A stretch of 64,000 bases of DNA. Source: Hypoxylon rubiginosum. Lineage: Eukaryota; Ascomycota; Sordariomycetes; Xylariales; Hypoxylaceae. Each line of letters opens with the position of its first letter. Position 1 is the first letter of the stretch. Position numbers and translations under genes: made by a program. Shown one piece after another: positions 33,578-44,133 of the stretch. Where the stretch lies: contig CADCXA010000040.1 in assembly GCA_902806565.1 (NCBI GenBank), positions 372,001-436,000 on the forward strand. The letters are read 5' to 3'. The notes under the pieces were generated by a model. That model did not search any database, was not told where the DNA came from, and saw only the letters and a list, made by a program, of their open reading frames with translations.

Positions 33578-34111
33578 TTAATTAGCACACAACATCATCA
33601 AATGCGCGTCACTCTCAAGTCTCTTCTTCCGTAGAAACTCTTGGACCGGGTCGATTTTCTCTTCCTCGCCAGCAGAGCTTGCTGACGATTTTATTGGCTT
33701 CTCCTGGCTGTACTGCCTCCTCGATTCCGCTGTCACCGTCGAAGTCGCAGTCGACGTCGACGCCGAGGAACCCGGCCTGCTGCCTTCGGGAGTCGTCGTG
33801 CTCGTCGTACTCAACCCGGCATCCTCCATGTGCTTCCCGCACTCCCGGTACGAGGCCTCGAGCTGCCTGCGCAGGTCCGCGAGGCGCATCTTGGCGTAGT
33901 CGAAGCGGCGGTCCAGCTTCGTCTTCTTCTCCTGGCAGTACTGGCACTCCTGGGCGACGCGGAAGTTGTTGCGGCCGTGCGTCCAGACCTCGTCGCAGGG
34001 GAGCGTGCGCCGGCCCGCCGCGAAGTCGTGCTGCCGACGGCACGGCTTGCAGGGCCAGGGGCTCGTGTGCGCGTGGTTGCACCGGTAGATGGTTTTGGAG
34101 TGCGTGCACAT
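33578..34111 (-). CDS. Cys/His-rich hypothetical protein
   Basis: A single-exon 177-aa protein. The first 65 residues contain clustered metal-binding-type residues: C2, H4, C11, H13, H15, then CKPCRRQH, C39, H45 and CQYCQEKK. This is followed by a basic helical stretch (about 62-95: KLDRRFDYAKMRLADLRRQL), a Ser/Thr-rich linker (100-140) and a charged C-terminus (VQEFLRKKRLESDAHLMML). The Cys/His spacing suggests zinc binding but I cannot assign a named finger. I recognise no characterised homologue. ORF length, ATG context and strong codon structure support a real gene. The start codon is the first ATG, immediately before the first Cys. Confidence 0.7.
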   Translation of the reverse strand: MCTHSKTIYRCNHAHTSPWPCKPCRRQHDFAAGRRTLPCDEVWTHGRNNFRVAQECQYCQEKKTKLDRRFDYAKMRLADLRRQLEASYRECGKHMEDAGLSTTSTTTPEGSRPGSSASTSTATSTVTAESRRQYSQEKPIKSSASSAGEEEKIDPVQEFLRKKRLESDAHLMMLCAN

Positions 34112-34919
34112 GATGGCTGGCCGTGATGGTGAAGATGATGATGTTGGGTGTTTTAGATGGAGTTTTTACGGCCGTGGAGAAAGAAACAGAGAAACAGAGA
34201 GAAGCAAAAAAGGAGAGACGGATCTGGCTGGATGAGATGATGTTTGGTTGAGGGACTCGACAAGATCTCGTACTAATATGGCCTAGAAATTGCAGTCATT
34301 ATATATAGCCAGGCAAAGGGAAACCAGTCGCTGTTCTGCATGCCTCGGCGAACAATCCGATTGTTCTGGTTGTATTCCTTTGAAGGTATCACGTTCGTTG
34401 ATAGTCGACCCTTGTTTTCTTTGTCACTCCTGTTGAAGCTCAGCTCTAAGCCGTTGACAAGCCGGCGGGAACCAGCTCAAGAATGCATTGTCTTGCGGGA
34501 GATACCTAAGAGAAACTATAAGGCACCGATATCTTGGGTTTCTTTGCAACAGTTCTCGCGCTTTAGAGGTTGAGCCTTAGGAATTAGGTAGGCTCAGCTT
34601 TCGGCCTTGAAGATGCCTCTTAGTATGCCCTTATTTCATACCTACCAAGATAATTGATCCTGATATTCACTGCGTAGCCGTATTCTTCAAAGCCTCTTAT
34701 AAGTCCTATCAAATTCATTCACATAATTCTTCTGGGAAGCACGTCGCTCCCATGTATAGACGACGTCCTGTGTTATGTTCGCCTGCAATTGAACATTTCT
34801 CCTTGTGAGCTCCGTTTCAGTCAATATTTTTCTTTTTTTCTTTAGCCAAAGCCGCCTTGATCTCTTATGATCTACGCAACTCTTCCTACAATTATCTCCT
34901 AAAACGTTGGCTTCACGCA
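34112..34919. other. Intergenic, promoter of the Cys-rich gene
   Basis: Upstream of the Cys/His-rich gene and downstream of the Pro-rich gene. A short GATGATGATG run lies near 34125. A 77-codon frame at 34687-34920 (-) has no recognisable features and is not called. Confidence 0.5.
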
Positions 34920-36434
34920 TTAGTACTTATTCTCAGCTCCCCTTCCTTTTTGGTCCCTAGGTGAACTAAGGGAATAGATTGAGCCTTGATAAAAGTTAAG
35001 TCCGTTGTGACCAACGCGTTTCAATATCTGTACTGACCTCCACATATCGTTCACCAAGAAGTCCTGATCATCCCCGCTCTCCTCGTCGCACACCTGCGTG
35101 TGAGCCAGCTCCTGGACCTGGCTCGGCATCGGACTTCTAATCTTGGCGCGGTAGCAGGTGCCTCTACTGTGGGGTCGCAAGATGGGCTTCCAGATGCACG
35201 AAGGCGGCAACCAGTACCTTATATGGTCCCGACCTCCGGGCCTGCGGGAGCGCCGCGACACGCGGAACAGGTACCCGGCGTGGCGATACCACGCGTTATC
35301 GTACGCGTCCATGGAGCTCCTAAGCGCGTCGACGGCTCTTTGCAGCTCCTCGTGGGAAAAGCTGTAGGCTCGCAGCGTGATACGGAATATGGGCGCGCGG
35401 CCTGAAGCATAAGGCGTGATCACTGCAACAGAAGTTAGTTTAGGTATTCCTATAGTAAGATACTTGAGTGCTTGAAAACATGACCCGGGAGTAATGGCTC
35501 CTTCAATTACCCCTAAAAGGTTCGTTTGTGGAGTCTTTACTCCCAGGTCGTGGCTAAAAAGGGAGAAATGGGACTTATGATGTTACGTACTGACACCGCC
35601 CGTCACGGCGTTAACGCGCACGGCGTACATGTCAAACTTGACTCCCGGCCGCTGCCGCAGGCGTAGCTTTTCCGTGACCACACGCCCGACCACTCCGACG
35701 AGCGGACGGTACGTGCTGACCAGGCGTTGGAGCAGTGTCTCCTCCGTCGCGAAGATAACGTCCCTGGGATGCTCGCTTAGGTCGACGGGGGTGATAGGGA
35801 CGTTTCGTGGATCATGAAGGGCGTATGCAGGCGGGTCCCGAGGACGAGTGTCAGGGCCTCCTAGGTATCTCTGGGGACGGGGTTCAAATGGATTGAAGTG
35901 AGGTCTAGCGGCCGGAGGAGGTCCAAGCTGAGGGCGAGGGCCGGGCTGCGGTCCTATCATTGGGTTGTATGTAGGTGGAATATTCGGCCCTTGTGGTAAC
36001 GGTGGTGGTGGTATGTTAGGGCCAAAGTACGGGAAGGGCCCAGGCCCGGCGAAAGGAGGTCCGAGAAAAGGGGGACCAGGAGCGGGCTGGAACCAGCCAG
36101 GAGGAGGGTACACCGGAATATGCGGGTACGGCCCCATAGGAGGAGGCATTTGCATACCAGGCGGGTAGCGATACATGGGTACGCTGTGGTCAGGAACGGA
36201 CTCAAATGGCGACGCGTCCGGCACGAATCCCTCGTTTGGTTCTGGTTCCCTTGGGCCAAATCCATAGACAGGCGTTCTAGGTCCGGAGTGTTGTTGGTAT
36301 GGCGGAGAGCGCTGCATGTATGGCATAGAGCGCACTCGACGTGGCCTGTCGAATCTGTTGTAGCGTGGTGAGGTAGCCCTGTCCTTGACCGTTATATTGT
36401 CATCGGAGCCATCGTTAATGATGAATCGGGCCAT
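34920..36434 (-). CDS. Proline-rich hypothetical protein
   Basis: Two exons: 35591-36434 and 34920-35422; 168-nt intron with GTACGT donor and TTGCAG acceptor; 448 aa. The start is ATG 36434 (MARFIINDGSDD); a slightly longer stop-free frame upstream begins only with TTG. Residues about 25-230 are disordered and Pro/Gly/Tyr-rich with PPP, GPP and PFxGP repeats. From about 235 a more ordered region follows (FATEETLLQRLVSTYRPLVG, then MYAVRVNAVTGG, IFRITLRAYSF), interrupted by the intron and continuing with Arg-rich sequence. I recognise no family. The 3' end is uncertain: a GTCAGT donor and TTAG acceptor near 34975-35040 could remove a further short intron and alter the last 40 residues. Confidence 0.65.
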
Positions 36435-37672
36435 CGTGGGCCGATCTAGAAGCAAATTTAGCCCTATACGATCTAGATAATGAAGGGTATCGGAGGGTTT
36501 TTAAGGGAGGTGATGAGTGAGAGCTTCTTGCGGCCGTGTCGACAATGTTTGTTTATAGTCGGGATGAAGGTGGTCTGCTTTGTTCTAGTCGAGGTCATCA
36601 CTGTGTTGCCATATGGATCACCCCTGACAAGAGCTAGGCACGCCTTTTGCTTCGTTATCGTGGTCCTTTTATCATGATACCGCGGTAGAAAAGAGATTAT
36701 AGTAACTCGTGCAATGGCCGCTTGGATCATGATTATAATCGTCCAACCAAATTTAAATGGAATCAATACTTTGTACCTTAGGTTTTAAGGACGGCAATCA
36801 AGAGACAAATGTGGCCTGAGTCATGGCCATGTCAATTGAAGATACACTTGTCACCAAGTGACGGCGGATAAATGTGTTAGGTCATATATCAGATTGAAGA
36901 TGCCAGGAGGTGACATTATTCAGTCTTTGTTAAAACCAAACAATTGTTCCAAGCTCGTCTATTGGGCTACGAGACAATCGTGCTGATGTATAAGTCCCTA
37001 AAACTGGAGTGTTTGGTCACAGTAGACCATATCTTCGGAAAGTAGGGGATCGGATATATAGACCATAGTGTATTAGTAAAGGATAGTACTTTTAGACGTA
37101 TTGGCGTATATCACATGCTATCCAGGCTTCACTATACCTCTAGAGCTTCGTAAATTTGGGATGGGCATATTTGTCTCAAGGAGCCATGAGAGACATTGCT
37201 ATGTATGTAAGGAGTTCGAAACTGAAGAGAAACTCGTGGAGATGTCAAACATTTCTAAGTTTGAAGATGAAAGTCGAAGTACTGTGGCAGTTCTGCTGAA
37301 AGACATGGCGTTTGACATTGCCCATAGGGTTTAAGAAAATGCAATGAATCAGCATGTTAGCTGTCAAACATGTTAAAATCCTTCATGTGAAATCTTGCAT
37401 GTAATTATTCGATGAACAGAGACGCGATTAATTCGTAGTTTCGTTTGCTGACTCTTGAGCTGATACTGACTGGGGATACTAGTATGGAATTAGAGATTGT
37501 ATAGTATCACCTAACTATGAGGAAAACCGGTAGATCATCAGCCGGAGGATATCAATCTGCTCATAAGTGTTTGACATTTATCTCACTAGAGTATGCTATG
37601 CTGTAACTGCTTGCAAAGAGCACGCGCTATGCTATGATAGAAATCAAAGAAACATTCTTCCCTCGCTCGAGA
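36435..37672. other. Intergenic
   Basis: Promoter side of the Pro-rich gene and 3' side of the HAD gene. AT-rich, with no recognised feature; the 77-codon frame at 37101-37334 (+) lacks any family signal. Confidence 0.5.
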
Positions 37673-38551
37673 TCAGCCTAGCGCAAACATATCATCGGGT
37701 AAATCCTCGTAGTCCGACGTCCACGCGAGCTTACTCGTGGCGGTCTGATCCCGCACATGAGGAACCTCCTTCCCTATGCGTCTCAGCGTCCTCAGGAGCG
37801 ACGAGTCCTCGCGATCCGACACGACGAACCCCCGGTCCACGGCGAGAAGGCACTCCAGATCGGTAGTCGAGTCGCCGAAGTAAATCGACGGCTGCGCGGC
37901 TAGGCCTGCGGCTGCTAGCACGGCCTCCATGGCGTCCAGCTTGTCGCGCGAGTTCGTCAGGTTCCGCGGTTCTTCCCCTCCTTCTCCCCCTCCGTCGGTA
38001 GCTCCCGGCGGGTTCAGCACAGCGGGCCCAGCGACCGACCCGTCGTCGCGGACCTCGTTCGCGACGACCTCGAGGCCCGGCAGCCCGCCACCCCCGCCGC
38101 ACGCGCCCTCGATGAACGCGGCGCTCCAGTTCACGCTCAGCACCCAGACCCGCCACCCTTGCTCCACGCGGTCCCTCACGAACCGGCGGAACCCGGGCCT
38201 CAGCTCGACGGTCCCGTCGGCGACGAGCGCGCGCCCGGCCTCGCGGAACGCCGCGGCGCCGATGCCGCGGAACAGGCGCGACCGCCCGACGCGCGCCAGC
38301 GAGCTCGTCTCGACGCCCTTCGCGCGCCGGAGGAACTCGACCTCCTGGGCGGGCAAGCACCGGTCGGCGGCCGGGGGCACGTATCCCGCGACGTGGGCGC
38401 GGTGGTCGCCGACGTACGCGGCGACGACGTCGTCCCACGCCCGTCGCAGGTCCTGGCCTTCCGCGGCGCGCACCCGCAGGGCGAAGTTGGCTAGCTCGCC
38501 GACCGTGTCCTTGGCCGTGATGGTGCCGTCGAAGTCGAGGAAGATGCTCAT
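37673..38551 (-). CDS. HAD-superfamily hydrolase, phosphoserine-phosphatase-like
   Basis: A single-exon 292-aa protein. Motif I is at the N-terminus (FLDFDGTIT, nucleophile D7 and acid D9); motif II is the Ser in VWVLSVNWS; motif IV is FGDSTTDLEC with the metal-binding acids. The basic residue of motif III is probably the Lys in SRDKLDAME. The helical cap lies between about 20 and 120. This arrangement fits the phosphoserine phosphatase-like branch of the haloacid dehalogenase superfamily, cytosolic phosphomonoesterases acting on small metabolites; the substrate is not predictable. No signal peptide is seen. The gene is strikingly GC-rich, with Ala/Arg/Gly-rich protein, in contrast to AT-richer flanks. 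All catalytic motifs are intact, so it should be active. Confidence 0.85.
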   Translation of the reverse strand: MSIFLDFDGTITAKDTVGELANFALRVRAAEGQDLRRAWDDVVAAYVGDHRAHVAGYVPPAADRCLPAQEVEFLRRAKGVETSSLARVGRSRLFRGIGAAAFREAGRALVADGTVELRPGFRRFVRDRVEQGWRVWVLSVNWSAAFIEGACGGGGGLPGLEVVANEVRDDGSVAGPAVLNPPGATDGGGEGGEEPRNLTNSRDKLDAMEAVLAAAGLAAQPSIYFGDSTTDLECLLAVDRGFVVSDREDSSLLRTLRRIGKEVPHVRDQTATSKLAWTSDYEDLPDDMFALG

Positions 38552-39226
38552 TGTCTGTGTGATGATACTGGCGAATAAAAGGTGGTAGAAAAAAAAAAAC
38601 CGCCAATGATGACGTAGGGGGTGGCTTGTTGGCTTGCTTGCTTGAATTGGACGATGTCGTTGGTTGGGGGGCTCGTAGGAATTGCGGGGATAAAGGGACC
38701 TCTACATGTGACTACGAAAAGGGGCTCCTGATGGGATAATAGCCGAGTCTGGGTGCCGAGGAGGTAGGTATGATATGACTCTGTACAAGATGCGCGTAGC
38801 GGAATGATTTTATTAGTATTTCTCTATTTACATCAGTAGATAGATCACCTGATATCGTTATGCCTCTGGGAAAGTGGTTCGTTTTACTTCTATGCCGAGG
38901 ACTGTCCGTAGGAAGGAACAAAGACACTACGAATCCATAGGTAGCCTAGGAATATATCTTCACCAGTAAGCATTTTGTTACCTTCGCAAAAAATGAATAG
39001 AAAATCATGCATTATTTCTTATTGGCGTGTAATGGGCACTCCGCTCTATAGTCCCATCGGAGCACGCAGAACTTCCATAAGGGCTGATAAAAACCTCAGT
39101 CCTGATCGTTGATGCCGAGGGTATCATTTGTTGTACACAGAAGTCTGGATGTATGATGAATCCTCCCAACGCCTTAACTCCTTTTTCGTGAATGCTGTTG
39201 TCAGTGCGGCCTTCAGTCGCCTCCGT
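38552..39226. other. Intergenic, HAD promoter
   Basis: Upstream of the HAD gene and downstream of TFIIF-beta. It contains an A-run (38590-38599), a TTGGCTTGCTTGCTTG stretch and a GAGGTAGGTATG copy of the dispersed repeat near 38760. No gene seen. Confidence 0.5.
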
Positions 39227-40475
39227 TTACACGACATCCTCCATTTCCGCGTCAGACTCGGACTCTTCCCCTTCTGGTCCAGCATCGGGTGCAGCGCCAT
39301 CGGTGGCCAACGTGGTGAGCGCGATCTTGTGATCCGGATTTAATTCCCAGTGGTTCGCGAAGCGTCCGGTCTTGTGCAGCACAGCCAGCTCCTCCAAGTT
39401 CTCGCGTAACCAGGCCTCCGGCTGGTTTAATTGCTGCTTGAAAGCCTTCATGGACCAGTAGTTGAACATCTCGAAGCACTTGAAGATCTGGTCGCGCAGT
39501 TCGGCTCTCGGTATGCGGGCAGCCTTCTCCTCCTTGGCCTTCTTGGCTCCCTTCTTGGGCTCCGGAGCAGTACGCTAATCAAGTTAGACACCCGATTGGG
39601 GGGGAAACAGTAGGACAAGAAGACTTACAACGAAGTTGGCGAATCTGTCGTTGTTGACGTGCGCGCCAGCCGTAATGAGATTCTCAGGTCTAGCAGTAGA
39701 TGTAAGTGTAGTAGTTGCCTTCGGCTTCATGGCATCGGTGCTTCTTGTGCTAAACCAGCGCTTGTACTCCTCGGTGAAAGCGGGTTGGCAGTTCAGCTCG
39801 TGGCGGAAACGACCGGCAAGAACGGTTTTCTCTGCATCCAGTCAGCACCCCAGCGCGGATAGCCTTGAGGGGGGATATAAGGCAAAAGCGGCACTGACTG
39901 GGAATAGCCTTTCTGTAATAGGGCTGATACCGTCCCTTGCGGCCGTGCTTGTTGGCCTCGGGCTGGGTGTTGTCGCGAATACGCTCTGGCTTCGGGCGAA
40001 GATACGCGGGTATATCGTTGTTGGGCCCTTGACCCTTCGACTTATACCCGGGGAGATCTTGCTCGGTGAATAGAAAGGTGTTCTTGAAGTTCTGGTCCTT
40101 GCAATCCAGGTTGTACTCCTTGGGAATCTGCTGGTGCTGCGCAAGTCCATGATCCAACAGGATGGAGAACATGGGCTTTAATCTACCAGGTTCGCTCCTG
40201 GTCGGATCGGGAACAGACCACTGGCGCACGGTACCAATTCGAATCTCGGCATCGTCGTCTAGGTGGGCCCAAGAATCGTAGAGATATTTGGGGACGTGAG
40301 TGAGGAGGACATCATTGGTCGGGTCGGCGGAATCGTAGAATTCGAGGTCACCAGCATCCTCGTAGAGTCCATCTTCGGATATAGACATAGGCGAAGCTCC
40401 GACATCGTCATTCTCGGGCTTGATGCCGGGTTCCGGTTTGATGCCAGGTTCGGGTTTGACTCGAGGAGTGGCCAT
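39227..40475 (-). CDS. tfg2: TFIIF beta subunit (RAP30/Tfg2)
   Basis: Three exons: 39899-40475, 39629-39831, 39227-39574; introns 67 and 54 nt; 375 aa. TFIIF escorts RNA polymerase II into the pre-initiation complex; the beta subunit dimerises with the alpha subunit through its N-terminal barrel. Seen: an N-terminal tail with three KPEPG/KPE units, then the dimerisation region (VPKYLYDSWAHLDDD, IRIGTVRQW), a long fungal-type insertion, VLAGRFRHELNCQPAF, a Lys-rich linker (267-277), and the C-terminal winged helix (280-345: IFKCFEMFNYWSMKAFKQQL, QPEAWLRENLEELAVLHKTG), followed by an acidic tail. The start is the first ATG (40475, MATPRVKPEPG); the upstream in-frame extension has no ATG. It is divergent from the CCCH gene, 984 bp away. 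Confidence 0.94.
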
Positions 40476-41459
40476 GTTGACGAACAGGTCAGATCCAAGG
40501 CTACCTTGGTCGGAATCCAAAGCCAGGCAAAATGGAGCAATCTAATTTATCGCGAAGTGTTGAATTGTTTTTCGATCGAACCGGATTACTACAGCCGAAT
40601 GCTTTTGTCGCTACCTAGGGCGGTAGGATCTAAGGTCGATAGGCGGGTTGCAGGATGTAAAAGAGAAGTCGAGCACGCGGCTCGTGTCCTTCAAAGAATG
40701 ATGTAAATCAGCCAAAGCTGCGAACAGTTGCAAAGTGGGTCTCTGATCCTGGTACCTAAGGTACACCCAGACACATTGATGCATTTATGGAGGTACGTAC
40801 CTACCTAGGTAATGCCTGCATCGAATTACGGCATAGTTTGCACGGTGCGTCCCTGATTTTAGTGATGCGGCGGCAGGCGTGATCTACTGCTGATTAGATA
40901 AGGTTAAATAGCCCCACCCCAACTCCATGTCCCATCCGCCGTCTCTTCAAGCCACCGGCGTATCTATTTGAACTTAAACCACTTCCAAACCCCAAAACAT
41001 AAATTCATTGCCCAGACAATCAGAACAGTATCGCGATCCTTAACTTTACCATCAAAGTTAATATCTTCATACTTCATACACATACCAACGAGACGTAGCA
41101 AAAAGCCACAAAGCGGTAGTCCAAGGTTTGTTTCCCTTCAGCGCCATACAACATCATCACCATTATCATCCATAACCATCTACGTCGTCGATTATCTTTC
41201 AATTATTTCTTCTGTTGGAGGAGGAGATTCCCAGCATCGCGTGTCAAAGTTGCCGATACGATTCGCATTTTCAAGTTTCTTTATTCACGAGACTATTTTG
41301 CCACCGATATGTTCATCATATTGTCCCCCATCTTACCTTGCCTCCTGCCTTTTACCCTCATCTACTGCTTGCCAACCTTCTACTTTCTATGATCATTTTT
41401 TCTAGAGTAGCGAGGCATTTTTCCAAATTTCATCTACTTACAATCCTCTAGTCGCCACC
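40476..41459. promoter_or_regulatory. Divergent TFIIF-beta/CCCH intergenic region
   Basis: 984 bp between head-to-head starts. It includes a CCTACCTAGG copy (about 40798-40809) and a long pyrimidine/CAT-rich leader for the CCCH gene. That gene starts in good context (GTCGCCACCATG). Shared promoter function is inferred from orientation. Confidence 0.45.
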
Positions 41460-43065
41460 ATGTCAACACCCGAAGATCAAGAGCTGATGGCTAGAATCGG
41501 TCAACTGGCTGGTATGTTTCGACAATAGTTGGACTATTATTCCGCGCATTCTTTACTTATCCATCACTAGGTAAAATCAATCGCCACAAAGCCCAGCGCG
41601 ATGGTATTCATCCCGGTATTATACCTCCCTCCATTGATTCCCTTCATACGGGCGATGCTAACATGCTAAGACCCCATCTATCCTTCTCGAGGTACCTATC
41701 GCGCCGCACCCTATCCTCCCCGCGGAGGTTATGGCGGACGCGCCAGAGCCCTCCCGGCTTATCGCAACAAGACCTTGGTCCTCAATGGACAATCCCGACC
41801 TGTCACCGAAACTGGCGAATGTACCAACGAGCTTTCCGACCCCGCCACTCCCTCGTGGGTCACCAAGACCGACCGCCACTTACAGCTGATCAACAGTAAC
41901 ATCTACGAGAAGGAGACACAACAACGCGTCAACGCGATGGAGCAGACTCTTCGTCTGAAGCAGGCTCAACAAAACAGCCGCGAGAAAGCTGCTTTCTTGA
42001 CCAGCGTCTTCCAGAGTGGTGCTGTTGCCAATGGTTTTGGGTCTTCTAACATATCTGCGTCAGCTACCTCGTACGAGATGTTCGTAGATGGCATACGTTT
42101 TCGCGTTGTACAGCAAGGAAGCAAGCTTGTGAAGGCACCAGGCGAGTCTTCTCACGCGCCGGTGCTCTATGCCAATGGCTAACCAAATCTAGATGACGTA
42201 AATCCTCCTTCGGCTACTCCCAAGATAGCAACCATCGGCGGCGTCAGGTTCCATCGTACGAAGCACGGTAATCTCGTGCGGCACGGTATTGTTAAGGCTC
42301 AGCGGTATGTACTCAGAGGCACGTACGTATTAGTTACTGACGACATTATGTTAGGTTTGCTGGCGGAATTAAGAAGGTCAACGAGCAGTGCAAGACCTTT
42401 TCATGGACCGGTATCGTCTTTCCTCAAAACTACCTACGGATATCAAACCCATTTCGCGACTCATGGAGAACTGCGGCGTGGTAAGAACCCCCCAGAATAC
42501 ATACTGACCCTTAGTTGTAGGTTCTTGTCCGAAGGGACCCCGATGCCGATATATCCACGACGCCTCCAAGACGGCCGTCTGCAGAGATTACCTTCTGAAG
42601 GGTAAATGCCTACAAGGTGAAGATTGTGACCTTTCCCATGACGTCTCAGAAGAGCGAACTCCGCTCTGCGTTCACTTCGCCAAGGGCAATTGCCACAACC
42701 CTTCATGCTCGTATGTTCATACCGAGCACGCCCCAACTGACCCAGTATGTCGATCCTTTGGGATCTATGGCTATTGCGAGAAGGGAGCGAAATGCCCCGA
42801 CCGCCACGTATTCGAGTGCCCTGACTTCAGCAACACGGGCGTCTGTAGACTTAAGGGCTGCAAGCGCCCTCACATAGAAAGGGCGAGTGTCCTTCGGAAG
42901 GCGAACCGCATGTCTCCCGAAGAGATGGCAGACTTGTCTAGCGACGACGATGACGCTGCGGCAGACAGCGACGACGTTGATTCTGATGAAGTGGAAGAAT
43001 TTATCAAGAGAGATGAAGACGACGACCTGGACTTTGTCCAGCAGAAGGACTACATCGAACTTTGA
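41460..43065 (+). CDS. Five-CCCH zinc-finger protein (ZC3H3/Red5-like)
   Basis: Six exons: 41460-41511, 41571-41615, 41692-42141, 42193-42304, 42355-42410, 42521-43065; 419 aa, frame exact at every join. The third intron (42142-42192) uses a GC donor (AG|GCGAGT) with branch GGCTAACC. Five tandem CCCH fingers: 232-251 and 259-278 (C-x8-C-x5-C-x3-H), 288-305 (C-x7-C-x4-C-x3-H), 315-334 (C-x8-C-x5-C-x3-H), 338-356 (C-x8-C-x4-C-x3-H). This number and spacing, with CPDF-(S)-NTGVC at the last finger, match human ZC3H3 and S. pombe Red5, nuclear RNA-binding proteins acting in mRNA polyadenylation/export and in exosome-linked RNA elimination. The N-terminal half is basic with a coiled segment (ETQQRVNAMEQTLRLKQAQQ); the C-terminus is very acidic (370-419). 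Orthology to Red5 is inferred. Confidence 0.9.
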
Positions 43066-44133
43066 TGGGTTCTCCAACCGGCTTCTTACTAACTCTCTTT
43101 GCTTGTCAAGTTTTCCACTCGTGTCTCGTCGTGGACAATGCTCATTGTACCCAGGGCGTTGCTCTGCCTCGTGTTTCACGCTGTCTCTATGATTCGGAAT
43201 CTGGCCGTCCTCGGTTTAAGATTTGGATGGCATAATTTTCGTGGCCGTTGGTTGGCGTTAGGTTGCTTTACTCGTACAACAGCCTGTGATACCCCATGGC
43301 GATATGCCTCGTTTGAGCTGAATGCTAAGGACATGATACCCTGAGTGGGAAGGAGAAAAAAAAAGGGAAAAGAAGAGACGTGGAAAACGATAGCTCGTCG
43401 CGATAGAGAATAAACTTGCATTGTATTACGATTTGTGTGAATTAAGTGATGCTATTGCTAACGTTGTATTAAGTCATTCATCGTATTCATCGTTGAGCTC
43501 ATGCTTGAGGAGGCCCTATACGCCTTATACACCCATGCTTTTTTATTGACCCCTGATTGACGATGGTTGACCCCGATTGACCAGTTATAAATTATTATTA
43601 GAGCACCCCCCCCTCGCTGAGGCTTCCCCTCTCTAGCTCCCTCACTCCCTAATTCTTCCCTAATTCTTCCCCTAATTCTTCCCCAAGATATGGAGAGTTC
43701 ACCCCACTACCGCTAGGGACTCGACCCGTCCTGCAACATGAACGCCATCTACGAAACTAGGCATGGCCAATCCCGGCGCATTAGTGCTCGGAAGAGAGGC
43801 CAACCTTTCCCCGTGTTAGGAGGATTGAAACAAAGACTTGTTTCTTTATGACTCTGGGGCCAAATGGGAAGCTAGAGAGAAGACATTGCGCTGAAAATCA
43901 CACATCACAGCCCCCTTCTAGGTCTCTCAGGTCACTCAAGGTCGGCGCGTAAGCTGGGGCTGAAATGGGATGGGCTAACTTGAATAATGAGAATAACACA
44001 TATTATTAAAGAGCCAAAGGGACGGCCCAATACTTTTCCCTCCTAGTCATCCTCCAATCCTTCTTCTTCTTTTTGAGATTTTTATATATACGACCAAGGA
44101 GAGATAATTGGATAAAGCTAAGACCAAAACATC
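43066..44133. other. Intergenic between CCCH and Sel1 genes
   Basis: CCCH 3' region, then the promoter of the Sel1-repeat gene. It contains tandem CCTAATTCTTCC (three copies, about 43649-43684) and TTGACC-type repeats near 43550-43580. No gene recognised. Confidence 0.5.
43649..43684. repeat. TCCCTAATTCTTC repeat
   Basis: Three near-identical CCTAATTCTTCCC units in the pyrimidine-rich spacer. Confidence 0.75.
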
